Assembly: GCA_964423645.1 (NCBI GenBank)
Contig: CAYRFE010000018.1
Span: 1 to 64,000, forward strand
DNA from: CAYRFE01 sp964423645 [NCBI: uncultured bacterium]
GTDB taxonomy: Bacteria; Macinerneyibacteriota; Macinerneyibacteria; Macinerneyibacteriales
Reading direction: 5' to 3'
Length of the DNA stretch: 64,000 nt
Under the pieces are notes generated by a model. The model worked only from the letters and a program-made list of their open reading frames with translations, made no database searches and was not told the origin of the DNA. A program made the position numbers and the translations under genes. Positions 1 through 9,133 of the stretch are shown here, piece after piece. Every line of letters begins with the position of its first letter. The stretch's first letter is position 1.

Positions 1-51
1 AGCAACGGTTTCGTAAACCGTAGGTTGGCGGTTCAAATCCGCCCGTCAGCT
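1..51 (+). tRNA. tRNA-Thr(CGT), 3' part only
   Basis: The window opens inside a tRNA. The anticodon stem ACGGT/ACCGT (5-9, 17-21) encloses the loop TTCGTAA with anticodon CGT at 12-14, which reads the Thr codon ACG. A 5-nt variable loop follows, then a T-arm with stem GGCGG/CCGCC around TTCAAAT (27-43), the 3' acceptor strand CGTCAGC (44-50) and discriminator T (51). The acceptor strand would pair with GCTGACG, as expected for tRNA-Thr. The 5' half lies outside the window. CCA is not encoded. A T-rich run follows directly and may end transcription. Confidence 0.93.
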
Positions 52-96
52 TTTTTGCTTTTCTGAGAGGTATGTTCTGTACACCACAGTCGTCAT

Positions 97-2457
97 CTAC
101 ACTGCATTATGTTCGGTACGCGTAATGATCTCCTCCTGCAATTCAACAGAAAGATCGCAAAAATAATCACTATACCCTGCAACACGTACAATAAGATCAC
201 GATGAGCATGAGGATCTGCTTGTGCATGACGCAATGTGTCGGCAGAGACAATGTTAAATTGCATATGGTGTCCTCCGAGACGAAAATAGCTTCTGACAAG
301 AGATGCCCATTTTTTCAGCCCTTCTTCGGTTTTGACAATATCGGGTGAAAATTTCATATTGAGTAATGTCCCTCCGGTTTTCACATGATCCATTTTTGAG
401 GCCGATAAAACAACAGCGGTCGGACCGTTACGATCTGCCCCCTGTACAGGAGAGATGCCTTCTGAAAGTGGTCGACCGGCCTTGCGGCCATCAGGAGTGG
501 CTCCCGTCACTGCACCAAAATAGACATGGCATGTTGTGGGGAGCATCTCAATACGATAGTGTCCGCCTCGAGGGTCAGGACGTCCGTCAACGGCACGAAA
601 CAAGGTGTTAAAAACGCACCGCATCACATCATCCGCATAATCATCATCATTACCATATTTTGGCATATGTTCACGTAAACGAAATTCAAATGGTTGCGCT
701 CCTTGGAAATCATCATCTAATACATTGATAAATTCTTTAAGAGAGAGCGAGTGTTCATCATAAACAAGCTTTTTTAATGCAGATAAACTATCAGTGAGCG
801 TACCGATCCCCACCATTTGAATAAATGTATTATTATACCGTGCGCCACCGGCATTATAATCAATTCCTTGCGTGATGCAATCATCGGTAAGTACTGATAA
901 AAACGGAGCCGGCATATTCTGCGCATAGATACGACCGATCATATTATTACCGACTATCTTGATTGTGAGAAAGTGGTCAATCTGTTCTGAAAATGCGTGG
1001 TAAAGTGCGTCATAATCCTCAAAACATTCATTTTTTCCCGTTGTAGGTCCAAGTTGTTTTTTGGTGCGCATATCATATCCGTGGTGCAATGCGAGCTCAA
1101 GTATCTTGACCAAATTGAAATAGCCCGTAAGAATATATGCTTCTTTTCCGAAAGCGCCTGTTTCTACGCATCCGCTGCAACCGCCTTCGCGTGCATCTTC
1201 TATTGTTTTTCCCTGTCGAAGTTGTTCCTCAACGATGGTATCAATATTAAATATCGAGGGAAACCCATAACCTTTACGAATCACTCTCAATGCATGTTCA
1301 AGAAATGAATCCGAATTTTTTCGTGACAGTTGAATATTCGAACTTGGTTGTAAAAGATGCATCTCATCGATTATATCTAAAAGCATATGCGAAATAGGAT
1401 TGACTGCACTCGTGCCGTCACGTAATAATCCGCCGATATTGATATTTGCAAAATCGGTGTACGTGCCGCTTTCAGCAGCGGTGACACCAACTTTTGGTGG
1501 TGCGGGATGGTTATTGAATTTTATAAAAAAACATTCCAACAATTCACGAGCTGATGTATCATCTAACGTACCTGCTTTACGATCCTTATCATAAAATGGC
1601 AGCAAATGTCTATCTAAATGACCGGGGCTGAATGCATCCCATCCGTTCAATTCGGTGATCACGCCGAGATGACAGAACCAATACATTTGCAAAGCTTCAT
1701 GAAAATTTTGAGGCGCTTCAGCAGGGACACGTCCGCATATGTCGGATATATGCAACAATTCACGAATCCGTTCATCTCGAGTTTCATGAAGGGCCATATC
1801 TCGTGCCAATTGTGCATGACGAGCTGCCAACAAAATGACAGCTTCACAGGCGATATAACATGCTTCCAGCTCTTCATGTTTTGCAAATGCATCGCGATCA
1901 TGCAAATAATCCAACTTTTTTTGTGACATACGGATATCGTTCTGAAAATCACGCATTCCCTTGCTATAAATTTTCCCGTCCAGAACAGTATGCCCCGGTG
2001 CGCGTTGCTCCATAAATTCGGTAAAAATACCCGCATCATACGAATCATGCCATTCCGAAGGTAATGCCGCAAAAATCTTATCCCGTAAAGAACGCCCTTT
2101 CCAAAAAGGGATTATTTCTTTTTCATAGACGGCTATGGTATCATCAGATACATCATACCTTGTTTTTTCTCGCGTATTGAGAATCATCAAATCGTTAAGA
2201 CTGTGGCAGGTCAATTCAGGATACGTAGGAACTGCTTTGGGAGCCGGTCCCCTTTCCCCGACGATCAACTCATCATCACCGATATAGAGTGATTTATGTT
2301 CACATACATAATAAAACGCTCGTGCACGTAATACCGGTATGGAAAATTTGCCCTCATTTTCTTTATAAAACTGTGTGAGTAAAACGGCACGCTCGGCTGA
2401 TATACTTGGCCTTGCATCGAGACTCTCTTTTTTCAAACGCATTGTACGTTCTGTCAT
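97..2457 (-). CDS. hypD: Glycyl radical enzyme, trans-4-hydroxy-L-proline dehydratase type (HypD)
   Basis: 786-aa pyruvate-formate-lyase superfamily enzyme. The thiyl cysteine is C430 with partner E432 in the motif GCSGCVE, and the glycyl radical site is G761 in RVAGYSDYF. The sequence follows the Clostridioides difficile hydroxyproline dehydratase, as I remember it, almost without gaps. Residues recalled as lining its active site (H, D, S, D/F, Y, T) fall here at H156, D274, S330, D335/F336, Y446 and T641, all at a constant offset of 4. The expected reaction is anaerobic dehydration of trans-4-hydroxy-L-proline to pyrroline-5-carboxylate, which ProC then reduces to proline. No proC is in the window. 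The start has a strong GGAGGG ribosome site and lies 1 bp after the activase stop. The name should not be confused with hydrogenase-maturation HypD. Confidence 0.88.
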   Translation of the reverse strand: MTERTMRLKKESLDARPSISAERAVLLTQFYKENEGKFSIPVLRARAFYYVCEHKSLYIGDDELIVGERGPAPKAVPTYPELTCHSLNDLMILNTREKTRYDVSDDTIAVYEKEIIPFWKGRSLRDKIFAALPSEWHDSYDAGIFTEFMEQRAPGHTVLDGKIYSKGMRDFQNDIRMSQKKLDYLHDRDAFAKHEELEACYIACEAVILLAARHAQLARDMALHETRDERIRELLHISDICGRVPAEAPQNFHEALQMYWFCHLGVITELNGWDAFSPGHLDRHLLPFYDKDRKAGTLDDTSARELLECFFIKFNNHPAPPKVGVTAAESGTYTDFANINIGGLLRDGTSAVNPISHMLLDIIDEMHLLQPSSNIQLSRKNSDSFLEHALRVIRKGYGFPSIFNIDTIVEEQLRQGKTIEDAREGGCSGCVETGAFGKEAYILTGYFNLVKILELALHHGYDMRTKKQLGPTTGKNECFEDYDALYHAFSEQIDHFLTIKIVGNNMIGRIYAQNMPAPFLSVLTDDCITQGIDYNAGGARYNNTFIQMVGIGTLTDSLSALKKLVYDEHSLSLKEFINVLDDDFQGAQPFEFRLREHMPKYGNDDDYADDVMRCVFNTLFRAVDGRPDPRGGHYRIEMLPTTCHVYFGAVTGATPDGRKAGRPLSEGISPVQGADRNGPTAVVLSASKMDHVKTGGTLLNMKFSPDIVKTEEGLKKWASLVRSYFRLGGHHMQFNIVSADTLRHAQADPHAHRDLIVRVAGYSDYFCDLSVELQEEIITRTEHNAV

Positions 2458-2458
2458 A

Positions 2459-3325
2459 TTACCCTCCGATAAATGTTTTGAATCCCCTGGTTTCGGCAGA
2501 TCGTTGAAAAAGTTGGAGCTTTTCTTCAGTTATCCTTGATAATAATGCAAATTCATAGCTTCCGAACAAACGAATGTGCTTTTGAACACCTGTCGTATGA
2601 TACGGCAGGAAGCGTATAGCTGATAGCGCACCAGTATCCTCAATAATATCCAACAGGGCAATAATATCTTCATGGGAATCATTCACTTCGGGTATTACCG
2701 GAATTCTGATTTCCATCGGTATCTTTGCTGATGCGGCATATTTGAGATTTTTCACGATGATCTCATTACCGACGCCGGCAAAGGATTTATGTTTCGATGG
2801 ATCAGCGATTTTCAGATCAAATAACAGCAGATTGATTTGAGGTACAACTGCACGAAAAACATCTTCATCAACATATCCGCTTGTATCCAACGCAATATGA
2901 ATTTTTTCGCGTGCACACAACTCGACCATAGTGTGTAAAAAACCCGGTTGGGCAAACGGCTCACCTCCGGAAAATGTTACGCCACCATCAGACTCTTCAA
3001 AAAACACACGGTCACGCAGAATCCTATCCAGCAGTTCTTCCGATGTGATATCCGCCCCTGTAAGCGATCTGGCACCGCCGGGACAGATCGACACACATTT
3101 TCCGCAGGCTGAACAGTAATTCGTAGCAGTAGGACAGACTTCAATGCATTTTTTGCAGTGAATACAACGGGATTCATTTACCATGATAACGGTTTCGGAG
3201 ATCCAGCTTTCCGGATTATGACACCACAAACAACGAAGAGGACATCCCTTGAAAAATACGGTAGTTCGAATACCGGGACCGTCAGATATACTATATCGCT
3301 GAATGTTGAAAATACGCCCGGTCAT
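2459..3325 (-). CDS. Glycyl-radical-enzyme activating enzyme (radical SAM), HypD activase
   Basis: 288 aa. The radical SAM cluster motif CxxxCxxC is at C28/C32/C35 (KGCPLRCLWC). An inserted two-cluster ferredoxin segment follows, with cysteines 54, 57, 60, 64 and 71, 74, 77, 81, as in activases of non-PFL glycyl radical enzymes. The GGEP-type SAM-binding motif is present (FSGGEPF). It would reductively cleave SAM and abstract the H atom from G761 of the downstream dehydratase. It sits 9 bp after the GntR gene and 1 bp before hypD, so the three genes are one transcript. The pairing with hypD is by adjacency; the family call itself is secure. Confidence 0.92.
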   Translation of the reverse strand: MTGRIFNIQRYSISDGPGIRTTVFFKGCPLRCLWCHNPESWISETVIMVNESRCIHCKKCIEVCPTATNYCSACGKCVSICPGGARSLTGADITSEELLDRILRDRVFFEESDGGVTFSGGEPFAQPGFLHTMVELCAREKIHIALDTSGYVDEDVFRAVVPQINLLLFDLKIADPSKHKSFAGVGNEIIVKNLKYAASAKIPMEIRIPVIPEVNDSHEDIIALLDIIEDTGALSAIRFLPYHTTGVQKHIRLFGSYEFALLSRITEEKLQLFQRSAETRGFKTFIGG

Positions 3326-3334
3326 ACTCTTTCG

Positions 3335-4015
3335 TCAATCCTTGATGCTGTCAGAGTAATAATCTAAGATATATTCCTTCTGGATATCAAATGACCAGTG
3401 AACAGCACGAATAAACGTAGATGCGGCGACAAAATCTCTTTTTTGTATATATGCTAAAAATTGATCATGCTCTTCGACCGATCGTTTTTCCCATGTACTT
3501 AAAAACTCCCGTCGATACGGGAAATCATATAACCTTTGACGGTATATGTCGACAAGACGTATCAACTCTTTATTCATACTTGCATGGATATAATAATTGT
3601 GGAAAGAACAATTCAGATCATAGTACCGTTGCAGTTCATTTTCAATAACTGCCTGGCGCATACGATCATTCAATTCGGAAAGATTCTTGTAATAGGTATC
3701 GTTGATCATCGGAATGCTTTCTTCAAACGCCGCCGACTCTAAAGCCCCTATCAATTGGTACAAATGTTGAATATCAGCACGCGTTAATACATGAACAACA
3801 AAACCTCGCCGCGGGAAAACATCGATAAAACCCTCTGAGGACAATGTAAGCAGTGCATCACGTAAAGGTGTTTTACTTACCTTTAATGCGTCGGATAACA
3901 TGGTAACATCAATGAATTCACCCGGTTTTAAGATTCCTTCAGTAATTGACCTTCGAAGATGATCATAGATCAATTCTCTCAGGATCTGAACGGTGATAGG
4001 TGCGATACTATTCAT
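3335..4015 (-). CDS. GntR-family transcriptional regulator, FCD (FadR/VanR) subfamily
   Basis: 226 aa. The N-terminal winged helix-turn-helix (about residues 12-75) carries typical GntR sequence such as VSKTPLRDALLTLSSEGF and RRGFVV. An all-helical FCD ligand-binding domain follows (about 80-220). It is the first gene of the operon with the activase and HypD. A perfect palindrome overlaps its own promoter, which suggests autoregulation and control of hydroxyproline use. The effector may be hydroxyproline or a metabolite of it; that is inference. The start is supported by AGGAGGG at 4022-4028, 6 nt upstream. Confidence 0.92.
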   Translation of the reverse strand: MNSIAPITVQILRELIYDHLRRSITEGILKPGEFIDVTMLSDALKVSKTPLRDALLTLSSEGFIDVFPRRGFVVHVLTRADIQHLYQLIGALESAAFEESIPMINDTYYKNLSELNDRMRQAVIENELQRYYDLNCSFHNYYIHASMNKELIRLVDIYRQRLYDFPYRREFLSTWEKRSVEEHDQFLAYIQKRDFVAASTFIRAVHWSFDIQKEYILDYYSDSIKD

Positions 4016-4031
4016 ATCATTGCCCTCCTGA

Positions 4032-4049
4032 TATCTGATATATCAGATA
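4032..4049 (-). promoter_or_regulatory. 18-bp perfect palindromic operator
   Basis: TATCTGATATATCAGATA is perfectly self-complementary. It lies 17 bp upstream of the gntR start codon and covers the -10 box of the gntR-activase-hypD promoter. A dimeric FCD regulator would be expected to bind such a site. Assignment to this regulator is inference from position. Confidence 0.75.
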
Positions 4050-4065
4050 AAATAATTCATGTCAA
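4037..4065 (-). promoter_or_regulatory. Promoter of the gntR-activase-hypD operon
   Basis: On the minus strand there is a perfect -35 TTGACA (4060-4065), a 17-bp spacer and -10 TATATC (4037-4042). The -10 box is inside the palindromic operator. Confidence 0.7.
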
Positions 4066-4659
4066 TGAGTATCTTTGTTATTTGACCTTTGTGATCTTCA
4101 AATTATCTTAATTTTCGTCATTTTTTAAAAAATGGTGCTTGAGAATGAATACGCTTTTAGATAACAAAAGACCTCTTCTGATTTCTCTTGGAGGAGACCT
4201 TTACAAAATTCAAATTCTCTCGTTTAATCTAAATGGGTCAAATTCCCCAAAGCTTGCTTCGGCTTCACTATTATAATTTTGTTATTATTAGGGGTGTGGG
4301 GACGAAGTCCCCACAATATTAGAAATTAAGCCCCTCCCAAAAAGAAAAGGGAGGGGTTGGGGGTGGGCGAACAAATATAGTATTTTTTGGGGAGATACCC
4401 CGTAGCTTGCTGCGGGGTAGTTCATTTACAGCTTGAGAACTGGGGTGTGGGGACGAAGTCACCACTATATAACAAGTTAAGCCCCTCCCGATGTTCACGG
4501 GAGGGGTTTGGGGTGGGCACAAACTCAAAAAATGGTAGTTTTGCAAAGGTCTCCATATTTTGAAAACTCTCGATGAGGTGTATTTACTCGCTATCAGAGA
4601 AAATTGTTACCATTTTGAAAAAGTGTCCCTCAGCATGGGAGTGTCGAAAATAATGCTTA
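4050..4659. other. Intergenic region between GAF gene and gntR operon
   Basis: About 600 bp without a credible gene. It holds the hypD-operon -35 box, a MITE-like element (4193-4554) and about 100 bp of unassigned AT-rich sequence next to the GAF gene stop. The only open frame here is an artefact of the hairpin repeats. Confidence 0.7.
4193..4554 (-). mobile_element. MITE-like element 1, compound, with terminal inverted repeats
   Basis: The ends are GGAGACCTTTACAAAA (4193-4208) and its inverted counterpart (4539-4554), 15 of 16 bases matching. Inside are two head-to-tail modules. Each has a GGGGAC-GAA-GTCCCC mini-hairpin (4298-4312; degraded in the second copy near 4450-4464) and a CCCCTCCC/GGGAGGGG stem (4331-4356 and 4482-4506). 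A further hairpin TACCCCG/CGGGGTA lies near 4396-4419. No transposase is encoded. I saw no convincing target-site duplication. Related copies lie at 30771-30936, 32640-32801 and 38984-39035. Confidence 0.65.
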
Positions 4660-5355
4660 TTACGGTATTGATCGTCTAAGCAATTTATTTAATAAATAAT
4701 GAATACATATAACTGATGCTATAATATTAAGAACATTTTTATGCTGCTGATTAAATATTTCAATTTCAGGATGAGATAAATTCAAAACCCCGATCAAAGT
4801 TTCTCCGTAAATAAGAGGCATAGACACCAACGAGCCGATCATGATACCTTCAATTTCAACAAAATCTTTTTCCTCTGATGCATTTTCTACTAAAATAGTT
4901 CGACGCTCGTCAGCGGCCTTACCGGCAATTCCTTCACCCAATTTAAATGAACGCCGATGTTCGGTTTTACTGAAATATTTATACCCGTCATGCAAATTAT
5001 AATAACCTACCATTTCAAGACGCTCACGCCCTGAATCATACAGCATGAGCGAGACACTCGTTGCTCCCATTTTCAATACCAATATACGAAATACTAATTC
5101 AAGAAATTTTTGAAATTCCATTTTTTGTGTGATCAAATCGGTTATTTCCCTCATCAATGAAAGATAATCGAGATTTTGTTCATACTCTTTGGATAACATT
5201 ATAAACAGATTGCGCATATAATCAGATTGTTTAAACGCGTCATCAAGATGATTGATCCATTCCGATGCTTGCTTATCAGCTTTTACCGGCTCAAACTCAC
5301 GTATTTTATTCAGTGACTCGCGAATATGTTCGTAATCGATGTAATCCTTCATCAT
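4660..5355 (-). CDS. GAF-domain sensor protein
   Basis: 231 aa from the ATG that overlaps the HDOD stop (ATGA). An upstream TTG in frame is unlikely, because the GGGAGG ribosome site lies after it. The N-terminal 80 residues are helical. A GAF domain follows (about 85-225), with a region resembling FKLGEGIAGKAADERRTILVENA and a LIGVLNLSHPE strand typical of the fold. No output domain follows, so it probably acts with a partner. It is the last gene of the aminotransferase-FapA-YchF-HDOD-GAF operon. Role inferred: small-molecule or redox sensing within that regulatory set. Confidence 0.8.
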   Translation of the reverse strand: MMKDYIDYEHIRESLNKIREFEPVKADKQASEWINHLDDAFKQSDYMRNLFIMLSKEYEQNLDYLSLMREITDLITQKMEFQKFLELVFRILVLKMGATSVSLMLYDSGRERLEMVGYYNLHDGYKYFSKTEHRRSFKLGEGIAGKAADERRTILVENASEEKDFVEIEGIMIGSLVSMPLIYGETLIGVLNLSHPEIEIFNQQHKNVLNIIASVICIHYLLNKLLRRSIP

Positions 5356-6185
5356 GCCTCCCAAATCTCACTCACAAATGCACTCATGCGGTCAATATCC
5401 GTTTTCATCCGCTCAACTAACTCAATCTCATACTCGTTGAGTATGATTTCTTCATAATTACCTGATTCACCGAACTGTAAGAAATGACATATCCGATTTG
5501 CAGTGTTGATAACTTCTTCGTATAAAACCGGTTTTGCGGTTGATACTTTCACACTGTGATGTTTTTGTACGACATTGACATATACGACAGGCAAACCCCA
5601 TTTATCCAGCAAGAAACCACCGACATCTTCATGGGTATTATCCCGATACTTTCTTTCTATCGCATACAGAGATTCTTTATTATTCTTGCTCAATGTCAAC
5701 AATTGTTCGTATTCCTTGCCTTCAAATTGAAGCAACACTAATTTACCGATATCATGCAAGAGACCGGCAAGATACGCGATATCAGGATCAAGGACTTTTG
5801 CTTCTTTTTTAACAATATCTTCCGCCAGGAAACCTGCCATCATAGAGTGCTTGCTGAATCCGTCAAGAAACTCTTTTTTCACATCAAACATTTCAAGCAT
5901 TTGTCTGAATGACAAGCTCAGTACAATGCTTTTGATCGTATTATAACCCAAAAGAGAAATAGCGTCACGAATAGTATTTATTCGTCTTGAAAAACCATAA
6001 AAGGCAGAATTCGAAAGTTTTAATATTTTTGCGACCAATGCCTGGTCATTCTTAATATAACCGGCAAGCTCGGTCGCCGATAATTCAGGATCGTTCATTT
6101 TATCAAGAATACGTTTAATAAGAACGACTGAGGGGAAAACCGTGTCAATCGTGTGAATTTTTAACTTCAGTTGATGATAATTCAT
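5352..6185 (-). CDS. HDOD-domain signalling protein
   Basis: 277 aa. The HDOD domain (about residues 15-215) shows the usual NDPELSATELAGYIKNDQAL segment, the LKLSNSAFYG motif and an AYLAGLLHDIGKLVL stretch, while lacking a full HD-GYP signature. HDOD proteins act in signalling, often with c-di-GMP or kinases, and are generally not active phosphodiesterases. The start codon overlaps the YchF-like stop by 4 bp, and its stop overlaps the GAF start, so translation is coupled. Confidence 0.88.
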   Translation of the reverse strand: MNYHQLKLKIHTIDTVFPSVVLIKRILDKMNDPELSATELAGYIKNDQALVAKILKLSNSAFYGFSRRINTIRDAISLLGYNTIKSIVLSLSFRQMLEMFDVKKEFLDGFSKHSMMAGFLAEDIVKKEAKVLDPDIAYLAGLLHDIGKLVLLQFEGKEYEQLLTLSKNNKESLYAIERKYRDNTHEDVGGFLLDKWGLPVVYVNVVQKHHSVKVSTAKPVLYEEVINTANRICHFLQFGESGNYEEIILNEYEIELVERMKTDIDRMSAFVSEIWEA

Positions 6186-7228
6186 ACATTAAATTTAAAG
6201 TTTATTATGTCCCCGTCACGCACGATATACTCTTTCCCTTCCAACCGCAACGACCCTTTGTCACGTAATATCTTCAGATCTTTGTGCTTCATGAAATCCT
6301 CATACGACGCAACCTCAGCTTTGATGAAACCTCGTTCAATATCGGAATGAATCTCGCCTGCAGCTCTTTTCGCAGGAGTATCACGCCGAATGGTCCACGC
6401 TTTTACTTCATCTTCACCCACAGTAAAAAAAGACGCAAGGCTTAACAGATCATAGGTCGCTTTCACTACCGTGTGAAGTGCAGAATCGGTAAGTCCCGCA
6501 TCTTCCATAAAAACCGCTCTATCAGCTTCGGGTAATTCCATTATCTCTGATTCAGTTTTGGCTGACAAAGATATAATAGCCGTTCCTTCGTCTAATGCAA
6601 TACTTTTTTTACAAATTTCGGTTATCTCGGTAGATTTTTTATACAATTCATCACTAAGATTCAAAACAAAAATAATCGGTTTGAGTGTATAGAATTGAAA
6701 ACCGCGAATTGACTTCTTTTCTTCTTCTTTCAGTTCACACAACCGTAAAGGTTTATCTGTATCCAAAACGGCTTTTAATCGTTCAAAAAGAGCAAATTCG
6801 ACTTTTTCTTCGGGAGTACGTAAATGCTTCAATTTCGCAAGCCTATTCTCCACCACTATCAGATCGTTTATAAGCAGATCGCTGCATATATCAGCGATTT
6901 CCTGTGTCATCAATGCCGGTGTTTCATTTTCAAAAGCATTGATCACCGCAAGAAGACTGTCAGTATTTTTTACATGTTCCAATATCTTGCTTTCCGAACG
7001 ATTTCCGTGTCGATCTTGTAAGCCGGGGATGTCGGTATAATGAACCGTTGCAAAGCTTGTTTTTTTCGGTTTAAATATTTCAGACAATGCCGTGATCCGC
7101 GGGTCACGAACATATGCGATACCGTTCACGGGGCCGAATGCATCTGAACCCTTTTCGCCTGTCAATAACGCAAAAACAGTACTCTTACCCGATAATTGTT
7201 TTCCTATAATTCCGCATGTCAAATTCAC
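6182..7228 (-). CDS. YchF-like P-loop NTPase with TGS domain (Obg family)
   Basis: 348 aa, close to the roughly 360 aa usual for YchF. The P-loop is G9-T17 (GKQLSGKST). A DIPGL switch motif and a VLNLSDE segment in place of the GTP-specific NKxD fit the ATP preference known for YchF. The C-terminal TGS-like domain ends IVRDGDIINFKFNV. Several positions differ from canonical YchF, including the P-loop itself, so this may be a divergent paralog rather than the housekeeping copy. The start is GTG, with GGGG about 10 nt upstream. It lies 6 bp after the FapA-like stop. Confidence 0.85.
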   Translation of the reverse strand: MNLTCGIIGKQLSGKSTVFALLTGEKGSDAFGPVNGIAYVRDPRITALSEIFKPKKTSFATVHYTDIPGLQDRHGNRSESKILEHVKNTDSLLAVINAFENETPALMTQEIADICSDLLINDLIVVENRLAKLKHLRTPEEKVEFALFERLKAVLDTDKPLRLCELKEEEKKSIRGFQFYTLKPIIFVLNLSDELYKKSTEITEICKKSIALDEGTAIISLSAKTESEIMELPEADRAVFMEDAGLTDSALHTVVKATYDLLSLASFFTVGEDEVKAWTIRRDTPAKRAAGEIHSDIERGFIKAEVASYEDFMKHKDLKILRDKGSLRLEGKEYIVRDGDIINFKFNV

Positions 7229-7234
7229 AAGATG

Positions 7235-9133
7235 TTATCCCCTTTCAGTAAGTAACTTTTTCAATTTAACCATATCATCAGAATCAATACGTTCGAAATA
7301 ACATTTCGTTTCAAACGTACTTCTCGTTTTCATCGAATTACCGAACGGCTTCACAACAATTTTGATCTTTCCTCCGGGTGCATCCAAAACAACCTCATAG
7401 AGCGCATCTCGTGAAAGTATAACTTCGCTCTTCATATATAACGTATTATCATGCAGTTCGTCAACAATTACTTTTTGAACAACCGGCGGTTCAATCATCA
7501 ATTGTGTCATAACTGAAGGAATATCTTCATAATAACTATTTTTTTTCTTTGATATCCTGCGTTGCGGTAACGACAGCATATTCATGGTATACTCCGATCC
7601 CTCATGCCCCGCCACAATAGCTTCCATCTCATAATAATCGTTAAAAACAGGATGACTGAAAATAAGTTTCCCCTGAATTGATGTTTCCAACGTAACACTT
7701 GAGCCAACCGTTATTTTTTCACCGTTAAAATCAATTTTTTTGATATCAACTTGAAATTCTTTCTGTCCAATATAAAAAGCTCCCAATATTTTCGCTTTAT
7801 CGCCAACCGCATCGTCCATATCGAACATTTTGACCAATTTACTGACCTTTAAGTATTTTACGTGTTTTACAAGTAATGTATTAGAAAGCGTCGCGCTTCC
7901 GATTGCAACGTGCACGTTATTGAACACGATATCATTGATGTAGACGATCCCCCTCCCGGTGTCCTCCGCCTGTTTTGTCAATTCATTCTTGCGTGCAATT
8001 CTGTCGTCCAACGTTGCATTTATTTTTGCCATCATATCAAGCATTTGTTGAAGTTGTCTTTTCCCGTTTTCGTCAAGTTGTTTTCGAACCTCGCGCATTT
8101 TCAAGTCACTTATCTGGAGTGCGACTTTTCGTTTTGTCTCATTCAACGCATGCTCTTCAGTCTCGATCTTTTGCATTTCTACCGCAATATAATCATCACG
8201 ACCCACAACAAATTCAGTTTTCACCGCCGATTGCGACCCTGCAACTTCAGTATATATTTCATTTTTTGCACGTGTCACACCGCCGATGATACTACTGGCC
8301 TTTATTTTATTCTTTGACTCACAATACGAATGCAAAATCTCTCCTTGTATCGAGATCGTGTCTTCCGCATATAATTTTGCCTGGTTGACAAACCGCGCAG
8401 TGATCGAATGAGCTTTCACAACCGTTTTCTCATGACCGATAATACCCCCGGTGATCACGACAGATCCAAGCGCTTGAATCTCGGCTTTGTCGACAATTCC
8501 GTCAATGAAAATATCTCCTCCTGAAATTACCTTAAAATTCGGAAATACATTCCCCCGAATGACCACATTTCCGTTAAAATCGATATTTCCTATGGAGTAA
8601 TCAATGTCATGATAAATCTCAAGAATTTCCTTCACCACTAAAGTACCCGCAAGCATATCAACAACACCATCGACCGTTGAAAGGACAAAACTCCCTTCAC
8701 GCACCACGTTTTTACCAATCGTCAGTACGACAGGAGCGCCATTCTCTGCACGAACAGGTTGTCCGAACACATCAATTCCGTCTTTTCCCGGTGTACTGGC
8801 AACTATCTCGACAAGACGTTGTCCTTTCTTTACAAATTCATATATACCAAGATCATGATAGTCAACCTTACCGACATTTATGTCAACTTTGGGTTTCATG
8901 CTTTTTGAAATATCTACCATAAAACGCAATTCACCGTCTGTTCCTTTTTCCGGTGGAATGCCTTGAGCAATACACTGTTCGGTTTTTGAGTCGACCGCTT
9001 TTTCGAGAGCGTCATTTTGTATCAATGCTTTGATACCGCGCTTGGTAAGTTCACCCATTATCGCTTCGCGTGTATCGGTATCTTCAACAGTCAAATACAA
9101 CTTTACTTTGTCCTCACTTAGTCGTATCTGCAT
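7235..9133 (-). CDS. FapA-family protein (DUF342, flagellar assembly protein A type)
   Basis: 632 aa. An N-terminal domain is followed by the DUF342/FapA right-handed beta-helix (about 160-300), with characteristic repeats such as DFNGNVVIRGNV, SGGDIFIDGIVDKA and GSVVITGGI, like polymer-forming cytoskeletal proteins. A coiled coil of about 70 residues follows (around 325-395), then a C-terminal region ending in a PilZ-like or unknown domain. FapA proteins are linked to flagellar positioning or cell-surface regulation in some species. No flagellar genes are seen here. GGAGG precedes the ATG, which overlaps the 3' end of the aminotransferase gene by 16 bp. Confidence 0.88.
   Translation of the reverse strand: MQIRLSEDKVKLYLTVEDTDTREAIMGELTKRGIKALIQNDALEKAVDSKTEQCIAQGIPPEKGTDGELRFMVDISKSMKPKVDINVGKVDYHDLGIYEFVKKGQRLVEIVASTPGKDGIDVFGQPVRAENGAPVVLTIGKNVVREGSFVLSTVDGVVDMLAGTLVVKEILEIYHDIDYSIGNIDFNGNVVIRGNVFPNFKVISGGDIFIDGIVDKAEIQALGSVVITGGIIGHEKTVVKAHSITARFVNQAKLYAEDTISIQGEILHSYCESKNKIKASSIIGGVTRAKNEIYTEVAGSQSAVKTEFVVGRDDYIAVEMQKIETEEHALNETKRKVALQISDLKMREVRKQLDENGKRQLQQMLDMMAKINATLDDRIARKNELTKQAEDTGRGIVYINDIVFNNVHVAIGSATLSNTLLVKHVKYLKVSKLVKMFDMDDAVGDKAKILGAFYIGQKEFQVDIKKIDFNGEKITVGSSVTLETSIQGKLIFSHPVFNDYYEMEAIVAGHEGSEYTMNMLSLPQRRISKKKNSYYEDIPSVMTQLMIEPPVVQKVIVDELHDNTLYMKSEVILSRDALYEVVLDAPGGKIKIVVKPFGNSMKTRSTFETKCYFERIDSDDMVKLKKLLTERG

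Noticed and set aside
97-2457. Reading the glycyl radical enzyme as pyruvate formate-lyase or choline/glycerol enzyme
   Set aside because: PFL needs two adjacent cysteines, and here there is one (C430) followed by Val-Glu. The surrounding residues match the hydroxyproline dehydratase subgroup better.
4319-4546. 75-codon frame on the minus strand
   Set aside because: It is made of the MITE-like hairpin repeats and has no ribosome site or family features.
7235-9133. Flagellar gene cluster
   Set aside because: FapA-like protein alone is not evidence; no flagellar structural genes are present in the window.
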